Positions 1 to 8,672 of a DNA stretch of 64,000 nt are shown piece by piece. Below the pieces are notes generated by a model that was given only the letters and a program-made list of their open reading frames with translations, did no database searches and was not told where the DNA came from. A program made the position numbers and the translations under genes. Numbering within the stretch: the stretch's first letter is position 1; each line of letters opens with the position of its first letter. This DNA is from Amoeboaphelidium occidentale (Eukaryota; Aphelidiomycota; Aphelidea), in the NCBI GenBank assembly GCA_023515795.1, contig JALGPX010000018.1:33397-97396 (forward strand), given 5' to 3'.

Positions 1-99
1 GCTTTTATAGACAAAGTTTCCAAATTTAATGTTTGTCCGATTGACAAGTTGAATTTGGACAATCCTTTTCAACCAAAAGCAATTGTTAAAAAGAAATAG
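1..99 (+). CDS. C-terminal end of an unknown protein (partial)
   Basis: Frame 1 is open from the first base to a TAG at 97-99 and gives 32 residues ending in PKAIVKKK. The gene begins outside the window. I do not recognise the family from so short a tail. Its stop is only 6 bp from the stop of the convergent aminotransferase gene, which fits the spacing seen elsewhere in the window. It could be a chance open frame, but position, strand and basic tail are all consistent with a real 3' end. Confidence 0.45.
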   Translation, partial: AFIDKVSKFNVCPIDKLNLDNPFQPKAIVKKK

Positions 100-105
100 A
101 TACGT

Positions 106-1257
106 TTATTTAAGGATCTTTCTTAAATGTGCAAGTAAAACTTCATTCTCTTCATTCGTCCCAACTGTTATTCTCAAACAACCATCACATCCGAGATTAT
201 CAGCTCGATATCTCACAACCACATTTTTATCCTTGATTTCTGCCAAATGTTTGTAAATTTCATAAGCATATTCGCTATCTGATTTATCTCCTGATGCACA
301 TTTAAACTTTACCAGAAGGAAATTTGCATCTAGACCACCACGCAACTCTGTGCCATGTAGTTCAAGCAATGCTTCAAGTAAAATCTTCCGTTGTTCAAGA
401 ACCACGTCAACATTTTGTTTCATCTTGTTCAAACCTTCATCGTTTAAAGCCTTTAATGCAACACTCTCTGTTACAGATGAGATATTGTAAGGAGCCTTGA
501 CTGCATTTATGTACTTCATTATGTCCTTATTACCAAAAGCATAACCCACACGAAGACCAGCCAAACCAAAAGATTTTGACAGTGTTCGCATGACCACCAA
601 ATTGGGATAATTATCTAAACCAAGAGAAAGAGCGCTTGCTTGACCAGAATTCAAAGTGAAATCTACATAAGCTTCATCAACCACAACAACAGCTTGTTCT
701 AAACCAGCATTCAATATCTTCAGTACATCTTCCTTCTTAAGCAAAGTGCCTGTAGGATTACCAGGGCTGCATAGAAATATCAGTTTAACAGAATTGCTCT
801 TTGCTTTGTCCAAAATCAAAGGAACATTTAGTTGAAACTCAGAGTCCAATGGAGCATCAACTAAACCAACATCGTGAATCTTTGCAGTTACGCCATACAT
901 TCCGTAAGTAGGCGGACAAACAAGAACCTTATCTCTACCAGGAACACAAAACACACGAAACAACAAGTCAATAGCTTCATCACTTCCGTTCCCAATGAAC
1001 ATATGCTCCGGTTCCACGTGAAATTCCGAGTATATCTCCTTCATTCTATGCTTTAAAGCCAACTGATGAGGGTCCGGGTATCTGTGCAGTCCACTTAAAA
1101 GATCATCTTCTTGCTGACTAAAATTCAGACAAGAACCATAAGAATTCTCATTCGCATCCAAAAGTATCCCACTAGAGTAATCATCTCTGGCACATCGATA
1201 CGGCTGAAGTGTTTTAATGTTCGGACGCAAAGCCTTTTCCAAAGAGAATCCCATCAT
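106..1257 (-). CDS. HIS5: Histidinol-phosphate aminotransferase
   Basis: A class I/II PLP-dependent aminotransferase of the histidine pathway, converting imidazole-acetol phosphate plus glutamate to histidinol phosphate. Visible family motifs, in order, are LLDANENSYG near the N-terminus, FIGNGSDEAID, the substrate loop SPGNPTG, VVDEAYVDF, and the PLP-lysine segment TLSKSFGLAGLRVGYAFG. The C-terminal arginine region VVRYR...LRITVGT is intact. The ATG at 1257 (MMGF) is chosen because the frame upstream has no family similarity and runs into the divergent deaminase gene; this gives 383 residues, normal for HisC/HIS5. No intron is needed. It is convergent with the gene ending at 99 and divergent from cytidine deaminase with 13 bp between start codons. 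Retained histidine synthesis argues against a highly reduced parasite. Confidence 0.93.
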   Translation of the reverse strand: MMGFSLEKALRPNIKTLQPYRCARDDYSSGILLDANENSYGSCLNFSQQEDDLLSGLHRYPDPHQLALKHRMKEIYSEFHVEPEHMFIGNGSDEAIDLLFRVFCVPGRDKVLVCPPTYGMYGVTAKIHDVGLVDAPLDSEFQLNVPLILDKAKSNSVKLIFLCSPGNPTGTLLKKEDVLKILNAGLEQAVVVVDEAYVDFTLNSGQASALSLGLDNYPNLVVMRTLSKSFGLAGLRVGYAFGNKDIMKYINAVKAPYNISSVTESVALKALNDEGLNKMKQNVDVVLEQRKILLEALLELHGTELRGGLDANFLLVKFKCASGDKSDSEYAYEIYKHLAEIKDKNVVVRYRADNLGCDGCLRITVGTNEENEVLLAHLRKILK

Positions 1258-1270
1258 TTCCGGAACATCA
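1258..1270. promoter_or_regulatory. 13-bp divergent intergenic gap (shared promoter region)
   Basis: The start codons of the aminotransferase (1257, minus) and cytidine deaminase (1271, plus) are separated by only 13 bp. Any promoter or 5' UTR for either gene must therefore lie inside the coding sequence of the other. No TATA box or other element can be recognised in the gap itself. The exact start of each gene is inferred from family alignment; the deaminase could begin a few codons later, which would widen the gap slightly. Confidence 0.5.
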
Positions 1271-1723
1271 ATGGACACTTCAACTACAGATAATGACGTC
1301 AATGGGCTCTTGAAAGCTGCGATAAAGGCAAAAGATAATTCATATTCTCCGTATAGTAAATTCAGAGTTGGTTGCGCCCTGAAAGCCAAACAACTTTCGA
1401 CAGGCCAAGTAAGAACATTCAGCGGTTGTAACGTTGAGAATTGCGCTTATGGCGGGACCATTTGCGCTGAGAGGACTGCGATTGTGAAGGCGGTCAGCGA
1501 GGGATACGTTCCTTATGAAATGATGGCGATATCATCAGACATGTCTGAAGGCTTCATTTCGCCGTGTGGAGTGTGTAGACAGTTCATTGCAGAATTCTGT
1601 GACGATGACTTCCGGATTCTGTCAGTTGGAGAAGATATAAAGAAATATGAAACGCATTCAATGAAAGAATTACTTCCGCACGCATTTAAGCCAACGGTTC
1701 TATTGGGAAGCGAACAGAAGTGA
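1271..1723 (+). CDS. CDD1: Cytidine deaminase
   Basis: Zinc-dependent hydrolytic deamination of cytidine/deoxycytidine in pyrimidine salvage. The family signature is complete: SPYSKFRVGCALKA, then GCNVENCAYGGTICAERTA (zinc Cys and catalytic Glu in CAERTA) and SPCGVCRQF with the two further zinc cysteines. The ATG at 1271 gives 150 residues, close to the usual 130-160 for homotetrameric enzymes. An in-frame extension to 1217 would overlap the neighbouring gene on the opposite strand and has no similarity, so I rejected it. No intron. The stop lies 60 bp from the stop of the convergent mL53 gene. Confidence 0.94.
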   Translation: MDTSTTDNDVNGLLKAAIKAKDNSYSPYSKFRVGCALKAKQLSTGQVRTFSGCNVENCAYGGTICAERTAIVKAVSEGYVPYEMMAISSDMSEGFISPCGVCRQFIAEFCDDDFRILSVGEDIKKYETHSMKELLPHAFKPTVLLGSEQK

Positions 1724-1783
1724 AGAAGATTCTGATGGAATTCTTAATTGATGAATAGATTCAGTTGAATACCGCGCCATAAC

Positions 1784-2189
1784 TCAAATTCCTTCTTCTT
1801 TATTCCGTAATGCGATGGCGTGTCTAAAGAATGTCTTTTCCAATTCATCAAGAGGCAAATAGCCAGCCGGAATCGAAACTAATTTTCCATCAGCTTCATT
1901 AATAATTAGACTGTTCTTTTTAGCTGCGATAAAAGATTACCGTAAGTCACGTCCAGCGAAGGTGTTTTGATATGCGATCCAATGTCCACGTCCACTTTTA
2001 GTTTCTCATTAGCTTTGCGTGCATTCTCCGTAGAGAACGGTATCATCATCATCCTGCCATGTTAATTAGACACTTTATCAATAGTGATATCGCTTACCTA
2101 GCAGCTCCAGAGGCTTTATCAAAAGGATCGAATGATACTTTCACGCTCTTTACGAATTTCAGTAGAGGTAAATTGTTCCGGAATCCCAT
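1784..2189 (-). CDS. MRPL44: Mitochondrial large-subunit ribosomal protein mL53
   Basis: A small split gene that single open frames hide. Proposed exons on the minus strand are 2189-2098, 2053-1941 and 1923-1784. They are joined across a 44-nt GT-AG intron (2097-2054) and a 17-nt GT-AG candidate (1940-1924). The product has 114 residues, matching the ~100-115 of mL53 (yeast Mrpl44). Family features are VKVSFDPFDKAS near the N-terminus, ARKANEKLKVDVDI, a strand TPSLDVTY, and the C-terminal ELEKTFFRHAIAL. The first intron carries a good branch-like TCTAAT. If the 17-nt segment is not spliced, the gene instead needs a one-base correction in an A5 run near 1918-1922. Either way the protein is recognisable. 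Confidence is high for identity, moderate for exon 2/3 structure. Confidence 0.72.
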
Positions 2190-2422
2190 TAGAGATTGTG
2201 ATGCAAAAACAAAAAGCTGGAAGTATTGTGCTTTTCATGCAGAATGATCAACGAAAAAACTGACATAATTCGTACTCGCGCGATCATTAATGCAACAAGA
2301 CTCAATACACGAAATTGCCCTAACGCGAGTTCGGGCTATCGCTGATCATGGCTTTCCCAGCTTCCCAATTGGAAGTCCTCTCAAGTACCTGCACCATGAT
2401 CAAGTTGTGTTGAAACATCAGA
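2190..2422. other. Spacer between mL53 and the Fanzor 3' end
   Basis: No coding region is supported. The right part, from about 2340, is the 3' flank of the minus-strand Fanzor element and contains a foldable segment annotated separately. The left element boundary cannot be fixed: I see no terminal inverted repeat or clear target duplication. Confidence 0.5.
2343..2402 (-). ncRNA. Candidate structured 3' flank (possible Fanzor guide RNA region)
   Basis: Twenty-one bases downstream of the Fanzor stop (2423, minus strand) two perfect 9-nt arms, TGATCATGG (2343-2351) and CCATGATCA (2394-2402), enclose 42 nt. These contain a second small hairpin, CTTCC (2361-2365) / GGAAG (2371-2375) with a 5-nt loop. 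Known TnpB and Fanzor systems make their guide RNA from non-coding sequence adjoining the nuclease gene, commonly at its 3' end. Position and foldability fit; expression and function are not shown by the sequence. A transcription-termination hairpin or chance pairing is the alternative. Confidence 0.3.
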
Positions 2423-3034
2423 CTAGTTTCCCCTACGGAACGCCGGGGGCTTTTTACCACCATTGGCATTCATGTATAAAGCAACGTTTCTGATGTTTAT
2501 TGCACCATTCACATCACGATTCCAGCGGGTCCAGCAGTTGGGATTGTTACAACACTTGATCGTCCAGATATCAGATTGAACCAATTCATTATCACACAGC
2601 GAGCACAGTTTGCTCGTCCTAAACTCAGGAACAAACCTGCACTTGTTCTTCGTTTCAATTCCAAGAAAAGATGTTTGTTCGGCGTCGGTGGATGTCCTCT
2701 GGAGTTGTGACTGAAACCTCCACCACCATAAGCAATCACAACATGTTCAGCACCAGCAGCAAGCTCCTTATATAAAGTATCGTATGCCTTCTGTCGTTTA
2801 ATTCGCGTCCTCCACCGGAGTCTTCTCCAACGCATGGCCCGGTAGAACCCAAGAAACTCATCGCGATATTCCAAAACATGTAACAAGTGTGTAATGTAAT
2901 CATCTGTATTATAACAGCACGGTGTTGGAGTTAAAGTAATCGCCATATGCTTGTCACGATCAGCTGATTTCCAATTATTTGCCTTCTTGGTAGAGTATCT
3001 TGTACCGGGTATCTCTTGTCAACGAGTTTTCGAA
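2423..3034 (-). pseudogene. Fanzor RNA-guided nuclease, C-terminal fragment (copy A)
   Basis: Minus-strand remains of a TnpB/Fanzor-type nuclease. Read from 3034 downward: STKKANNWKSADRDKHMA, the basic RIKRQKAYDTLYKEL helix, VVIAYGGGGFS, then after a frame change near 2650 PEFRTSKLCSLC (second RuvC acidic residue, Glu at 2624-2626, and first zinc-ribbon Cys pair) and CWTRWNRDVNGA (second zinc part and third RuvC acidic residue, Asp at 2513-2515). It ends NGGKKPPAFRRGN and stops at 2423, the typical TnpB-family tail. It is broken by at least one one-base shift and by indels around 2980-3020. It joins a single-N gap at 3035. The family call rests on the ordered EFRTSKLC / CxxC / WNRD signature. 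Confidence 0.8.
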
Positions 3035-3035
3035 N

Positions 3036-4175
3036 CCAGATATCGGATTGAACCAACACATTATCACACAATGAGCACAGTTTGCTCGTTCTGAATTCAG
3101 GGACTAATCTGCTTCATGTTCTTCTTTTCAACTCTTGAAACAAGTGCTTGTATGGAGTGGGTGGATGTCCTCTGGAGTTGTGACTGAAACCTCCACCACC
3201 ATAAGCAATCACAACATCTTCAGCACCAGCAGCAAGCTCCTTATATAAAGTATCATACGCCTTCTGTCGTTTAATTCGCGTCTTCCACCGGAGTCTTCTA
3301 CAACGCATGGCCCGGTAGAACCCAAGAAACTCATCGCGATATTCCAAAACATGTAACAAGTGTGTAATGTAACCATCTGTATTAGAACAGCACGGTGTTG
3401 TAGTTAAAGTAATCGCCATATGCCTGTCACGATCAGCTGTTATCCAAGTGTATGCCTTCTTGGTAGAGTATCTAGTCCCTGATATCTCTTGCCAGCGACT
3501 GTTCGAACATTCCAAAACATCAGCAGCGGTATTCCCAGACACAGCCACATACAGAGAGTTTCTTCCATGGTCCAAAGCAACAATACGAGTCTGCCCATTA
3601 ATTTCAAGAGGTATAAATTCTCCCTCATAGTTGTAACCCCAATCATTGATCTCAGATCTCTCAAACTGTTTCATGTTATGCTGATGATACTCAACACCAT
3701 TAGTGGAAATAGAAAACCCAAAGCGCTTTGTAGCCGTAGTTACTTTGTCTACTTTGAATGCTCGGCGCCACAATTCCATAGAATTTACTCTGAAAACCAC
3801 TTTATCTCTTGGAACCACAATCCCAATATTCTCAGAAGTCATAAGATCATGCAGAGCGTCAGTATCAATGATTATGAACTTCTGCTTAACAGTACTGATG
3901 GGAGTGAGACTAAACAATCTCAAACCTCTCCCGTGTATCCCATTCTCCAAGCGGTTCTGAGCATCTTGCTCATAATTATTAACAAAAGTTTTCAAGAGCC
4001 TGGACATCGGTTTCAAGTATGTCCACCATGATGCCTTAAGAGAGTCCTCGTCTAAAGGCTGATTATTCAGAATAATTCTCAGTTTTTCGTAGTAATGATT
4101 AATTCGATCATATATCAGATTCACTTGCTCCGGAGTAACAGCCTCAATGATGTTTAGCGGAATAGCGTAGAATCC
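3036..4175 (-). pseudogene. Fanzor nuclease, central and catalytic part (copy B)
   Basis: The longest uninterrupted Fanzor segment. Downward from 4175 it reads a helical region starting GFYAIPLNIIEAV, then KFIIIDTDALHDL, WRRAFKVDKV, a beta-rich KRFGFSISTNGVEYH, and the first RuvC strand IVALDHGRNSLYVAV (catalytic Asp at 3570-3572; the neighbouring Pro seen in copy C is His here). The YGGGGFS segment follows, and a TGA at 3114-3116 just before PEFRTSKLCSLC. It is thus one nonsense codon from continuity to the block edge at 3036. Its N-terminal half is not contiguous: the sequence TAGAATCC at its right edge recurs at the left edge of copy D (5307), so the assembler has separated pieces of one repeat family. 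Confidence 0.8.
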
Positions 4176-4176
4176 N

Positions 4177-5305
4177 TCATCGCGATATTCCAAAACATGT
4201 AACAAGTGTGTAATGTAATCATCTGTATTATAACAGCACGGTGTTGGAGTTAAAGTAATCGCCATATGCTTGTCACGATCAGCTGATTTCCAATTATTTG
4301 CCTTCTTGGTAGAGTATCTTGTACCGGGTATCTCTTGTCAACGAGTTTTCGAACATTCTAACATTTCAGCAGCGGTATCCCCAGACACAGCAACATACAA
4401 GGAGTTTCTTCCCGGGTCCAAAGCAACAACACGAGTCCACCCATTAATTTCCAACGGTTTAAAGTCTCCCTCATAGTTGTTACCCCAATAATTGATCTCA
4501 GATCTCTCAAACTGTTTCATGTTACAGTCTACATCACACTTAATCAACGCTCGCTTAATCCACAATAGGGTTAATCCACATAAAATCCGTCGACCTAACG
4601 GCCATAAATAATATTAAATTACCACTCAGTTAATCCACAACTCAGTTTATCCACGGAAAATTCGTTGGCCACTTGGCGTTGATTAAGTGTGATGTAGACT
4701 GTACCAAGTTTCCAAATCAACCACTTCTTGATCCACTTTAGCAGATTGGTTACCACATGGTTTTGACAGTTGGTGGAATGCATTCTCGCCATATTAGAAA
4801 TGAGCTGTGTTAATTTGGTGGCATCATTCCACGCCAAATTATCAGGCCTGCACCTCGAGTATATCTCATTCATATACTCATTAATAGAAGGAGTTGAAAC
4901 AACTTTATGCTGGTGTGGGTTTCTAAGAGCATCAATTGAACATACTGCTTGATAGAACTCTCTCATAATCCCATCACTAAATCTTAAGTCTGGAATGGGT
5001 CTGTTCTCCTCAATCATCCATATCACGTATCCATTCAATAGACGTGAAACCTCAACTTGGATGTCGGTACAGCGTGCAACAGCGTCCATAATGATGTCTG
5101 TGAGAGGAGCAATGCGCAATACTGAGTTCAAATCAGTTGTAGTGATCACGGCCTTTTCAGGCAACTCAGTACCTCGATACTACAGTTTCAACCTAGGCTT
5201 GTACAGTGGACAGTTCTTGTTGGAGACTCTCTGATGCTCCGTACTGCCACACTTGCACCTTTTGCCGCCTTCTGGTTCCTTCCGTTTCTCTCCTCCTGAA
5301 CTTGG
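4177..5305 (-). pseudogene. Fanzor nuclease deletion derivative carrying a MITE (copy C)
   Basis: Contains 5165-4704 (helical N-terminal half ending NHVVTNLLKWIKKWLIWKLG) and 4524-4177 (start of the RuvC domain, VALDPGRNSLYVAV, catalytic Asp at 4416-4418). Between them sits a 177-bp MITE (4525-4701) instead of about 600 bp of Fanzor sequence present in copies B and D. Upstream of 5165 the segment with the zinc knuckle CKCGSTEH...NKNCP is read to 5306, with a TAG where copy F has CAG. The gene is non-functional. Both edges are single-N joins. Confidence 0.75.
4525..4701. mobile_element. MITE with perfect 26-bp terminal inverted repeats and TA flanks
   Basis: The outer 26 bases at each end (4525-4550 and 4676-4701) are exact reverse complements, starting CAGTCTACATCACAC and ending GTGTGATGTAGACTG. 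Each end is flanked by TA (4523-4524 and 4702-4703). TIRs beginning CAGT with TA target duplication are typical of Tc1/mariner-pogo elements. The 125-bp interior is AT-rich, repeats TTAATCCACA three times, and has no coding capacity, so mobilisation would depend on a transposase elsewhere. The sequences outside the two TA dinucleotides come from two different places in the Fanzor gene, so this is a junction and not a simple insertion. Confidence 0.85.
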
Positions 5306-5306
5306 N

Positions 5307-6445
5307 TAGAATCCTTCGTCCTCTTCAGTTCGTGTGATTTCATTCATTGCTACTGTAATCACCTCGTTGAAATCATCTGCACTTAAGAAAGCTCTCAATT
5401 GTTTACCAAGTTTCCAAATCAACCACTTCTTGATCCATTTTAAAAGATTAGTGACCACATGGTTTTGACAGTTTGTGGAATGCATTCTCGCCATATTTGA
5501 AATGAGCTGCGCGAGTTTAATAGCATCATTCCATGCCAAATGATCAGCCCTGCACCTCGAATAGATCTCATCCATATACTCATTAATAGAAGGAGTTGAA
5601 ACAACTTTATGCTGGTGTCGATTTCTAAGAGCATCAATTGAACATACTGCTTGATAGAAATCTCTCATAATCTCATCACTAAATCTTAAGTCTGGAATGG
5701 ATCTGTTCTATTCAATCATCCAAATCACGTATCCATTCAATAGACGTGAAACCTCAACTTGGATGTCGGTACAGCGTGCAACAGCATCCATAATGATGTC
5801 GTCGAGAGGAGCAATGCGCAATACTGAGTTCAAAGCAGTTATAGTCGTCACGGTCTTTTCAGGCAACTCAGTACCTCGATACTACAGTTTCAACCTAGGC
5901 TTGTACAGTGGACAGTTCTTGTTGGAGACTCTCTGATGCTCCGTACTGCCACACTTGCACCTTTTGCCGCCTTCTGGTTCCTTCCGTTTCTCTCCTCCTG
6001 AACTTGGGCCAATGCCACCCAAATCAGCCACATCAACCGCTACTCCAGAATGCTCAACCAAACTCATACTCAAAAACTCTTCCGTAGTAAATGTCTTTGG
6101 CATCTCATTCTCATCAACTCTCATATTTAAATCCAAGTCCATGCCGTCCTCAACTCTTAGTAAATGGAACTTGTTCTTGTGCTCGTAAATACTCATAAAA
6201 TCCGTAGTCATACAAACAGAGCAAACCCGAGGTAGATTACGAAAGAAGAGCGCTGTGAATTATTGTTTATGCGTGTGGCGTATGATTTCCCTGCTTGGGT
6301 CGAGTTGAAACAACGCGGTTCGTGTTGAACTCGATGGTATCTTATTTACTCTTAAACGACCAAGGGACATAGAATTCACGGATTTTCACGTTGATATAGC
6401 TCGTTAATGATGTAAAACATTCAAATTTGTTGTACTACATCAACT
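5307..6445 (-). pseudogene. Fanzor nuclease, N-terminal half (copy D)
   Basis: Downward from 6370: MSLGRLRVNK start-like segment with a stop after about 37 codons, MTTDFMSIYEHKNKFHLL (from 6211), the acidic linker, SSGGEKRKEPEGGKR, then the zinc knuckle KCKCGSTEHQRV..NKNCP. A TAG at 5882-5884 (CAG in copy F) and a second TAG at 5708-5710 (GAG in copy C) interrupt it. It then continues through NHVVTNLLKWIKKWL to AFLSADDFNEVI and EEDEGFY at the N junction at 5306. It supplies the region that links the N-terminal zinc knuckle to the catalytic half in copy B. It is clearly decayed. Confidence 0.72.
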
Positions 6446-6446
6446 N

Positions 6447-6773
6447 TCCAGAATGCTCAACCAAACTCATACTCAAAAACTCGTCCGTAGTAAATGTCTT
6501 CGGCATCTCATTCTCATCAACTCTCATATTTAAATCCAAGTCCATGCCGTCCTCAACTCGTAGTAAATGGAACTTATTCTTATGTTCGTAAATACTCATA
6601 AAATCCGTAGTCATACAAAAAGAGAAAAAGCGAGCTAGCTTTCGAAGAAAGAATGCCTTGAAAGATGGTTTATGCGCGTGGCGTTTGATTTCCCTGCTTG
6701 GGTCGAGTTGAAACAACGCGGTTCGTGTTGAACTCGATGGTATCTTATTTATTCTTAAACGACCAAGGGACAT
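6447..6773 (-). pseudogene. Fanzor nuclease, N-terminal fragment (copy E)
   Basis: Open from an ATG at 6773 (MSLGRLRINKIPSSSTRTAL) through FQLDPSREIKRH, MTTDFMSIYEHKNK and SMSLVEHSG to the single-N join at 6446. Nearly identical to the same region of copies D and F. It keeps the frame that copy D has lost at about codon 37, which supports reading the MSLGRL segment as coding and not as 5' UTR. Confidence 0.6.
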
Positions 6774-8018
6774 GGAATTCACGGATTTTCACGATGATAT
6801 AGCTCGTTAATGATGTGAAACACTCATATATACTGTATTTTATTAACTGCCTAACCCTAGAAGACTTTTGTGGTATTTGTATGCGCTGCCTGTTACAGCC
6901 CAAGGTGCTTAAGGCGTTTTGCGCATTGATGCTACAGACACAACGAGCTACAGCAAGGAGTCTGATGACTTCCTGATGAAGAATATATGTCTTGTTNTGT
7001 TGAACTCGATGGTATCTTATTTACTCTTAAACGACCAAGGGACATGGAATTCACGGATTTTCACGATGATATAGCTCGTTAATGATGTGAAACACTCATA
7101 TATACTGTATTTTATTAACTGCCTAACCCTAGAAGACTTTTGTGGTATTTGTATGCGCTGCCTGTTACAGCCCAAGGTGCTTAAGGCGTTTTGCGCATTG
7201 ATGCTACAGACACAACGAGCTACAGCAAGTAGTCTGATGACTTCCTGATGAAGAATATATGTCTTGTTTATAAAGGTCTTTCATCTTTGTTGAATAATCT
7301 TCGATTTAATACTTGCATCTCAGTTGTTTGATTCAAGAAAATTGCCAGATTGACCTCTGCCGGGAATTGTAAAAATCTCTAGCCTCGAGAGCTTTTCAAT
7401 NTGAAGTCTAGAAGACTTTTATGGTATTTGTATGCGTTGCCTGAAACGGCCAAAGGTGCTTAAGGCGTTTTTGCACATTGATGCTACAGACACAACGAGC
7501 TACAGTAAGGAGTCTGATGACTTCCTGATGAAGAATATATGTCTTTTTTATAAAGGTCTTTCATCTGTGTTGAATAATCTTCGATTTAATACTTGCATCT
7601 CAGTTGTTTGATTCAAGAAAATTGCCAGATTGACCTCTGCCGGCAATTGTAAAAATCTCTAGCCTCGAGAATTTTTCAAACAAACCACAACAGTATCAAG
7701 CTAAAGTAAGCTTGGAGAAAGACAATGGTAGCTTTAAAACATCGGTTACTTCAAAACTAGAGGAGTAATGCGGTCGGAGAAATCTCAGACCCGTTTGTTA
7801 TCCGACCGTATAGCTCCATGATTCAGGCACCAGTGGAAGCAGTTGAGGTACCAATAGAAAGGGCGTATTTTTTCCTTTCTCTAGGTATAGATTTAATTGA
7901 GTTTGAGCATAGTATCATAAATTTATAGTCCACTATGAAAATGAGCTATCGTGAAACAACACCTAAACGTTACAGACACCAATGATTTTGTTATCATTCA
8001 ATAGAAAATAGAGTAAAG
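6774..8018. repeat. Non-coding 5' flank of the Fanzor element, repeated blocks
   Basis: Three blocks separated by single Ns at 6997 and 7401. A unit of about 290 bp, recognisable by CTTAAGGCGTTTTTGCAC and ACACAACGAGCTACAG, occurs at 6853-6996, 7107-7400 and 7402-7690, and again at 8744-9030. Behind it, 7690-8018 repeats as 9040-9366 with scattered differences. This includes a hairpin CGGTCGGA (7771-7778) / TCCGACCG (7801-7808). No open frame is shared among copies, so this looks like untranslated or promoter sequence upstream of the minus-strand Fanzor gene. Confidence 0.6.
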
Positions 8019-8019
8019 N

Positions 8020-8672
8020 ATCCAAATCACGTATCCATTCAATAGACGTGAAACTTCAACTTGGATGTCGGTACAGCGTGCAACAGCATCCATAATGATG
8101 TTTTTGAGAAGATCAATGCGCAATACTGAGTTCAAACCAGTTGTAGTGGTCACGGTCTTTTGAGGCAACTCAGTATCTCGATCCTGCAGTTTCAACCTAG
8201 GCTTGTACAGTGGACAGTTCTTGTTGGAGATTCCCTGATGATCCGTACTGCCACACTTACACCTTTTGCCGCCTTCTGGTTCCTTCCGCTTCTTTCCTCC
8301 TGCACTTGGCCCAATGCCACCCAAATCACCCACATCAACTGCTACTCCAGAATGCTCAACCATACTCATACTCAAAACCTCGTCCGTAGTAAATGTCTTT
8401 GGCATCTCATTCTCATCAACTCTCATATTTAAATCCAAGTCCATGCCGTCCTCAACTCGTAGTAAATGGAACTTATTCTTATGATCGTAAATACTCATAA
8501 AATCCGTAGTCATACAAAAAGAGCAAAAGCGAGCTAGCTTTCGAAGAAAGAACGCCTTGAAAGATAATTTTTGCATGTGGCGTATGATTTCCCTGCTTGG
8601 GTCGAGTTGAAACAACGCGGTTCGTGTTGAAGTCGATTGTATCTTATTTATTCTTAAACGACCAAGGGACAT
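8020..8672 (-). pseudogene. Fanzor nuclease, best-preserved N-terminal part (copy F)
   Basis: Open without a stop from the ATG at 8672 to the single-N join at 8019, about 217 codons. It includes MSLGRLRINK, SFKAFFLRKLARF, MTTDFMSIYDHKNK, the acidic linker, the zinc knuckle KCKCGSTDHQG..NKNCP, QDRDTELPQKTVTTTTG and the helical VSRLLNGYVIW. It has CAG where copies C and D have TAG. CxCx(4)Hx(8)C-type knuckles ahead of the nuclease core occur in other mobile-element proteins as nucleic-acid binding modules. The catalytic half is missing beyond the gap, so the copy as assembled is truncated. If an intact Fanzor exists in this genome, this block is the most likely to belong to it. Confidence 0.65.

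Noticed and set aside
3489-4031. Long plus-strand open frames opposite the Fanzor copies
   Set aside because: They mirror the minus-strand coding sequence, lack any motif and are not conserved where the minus frame is.
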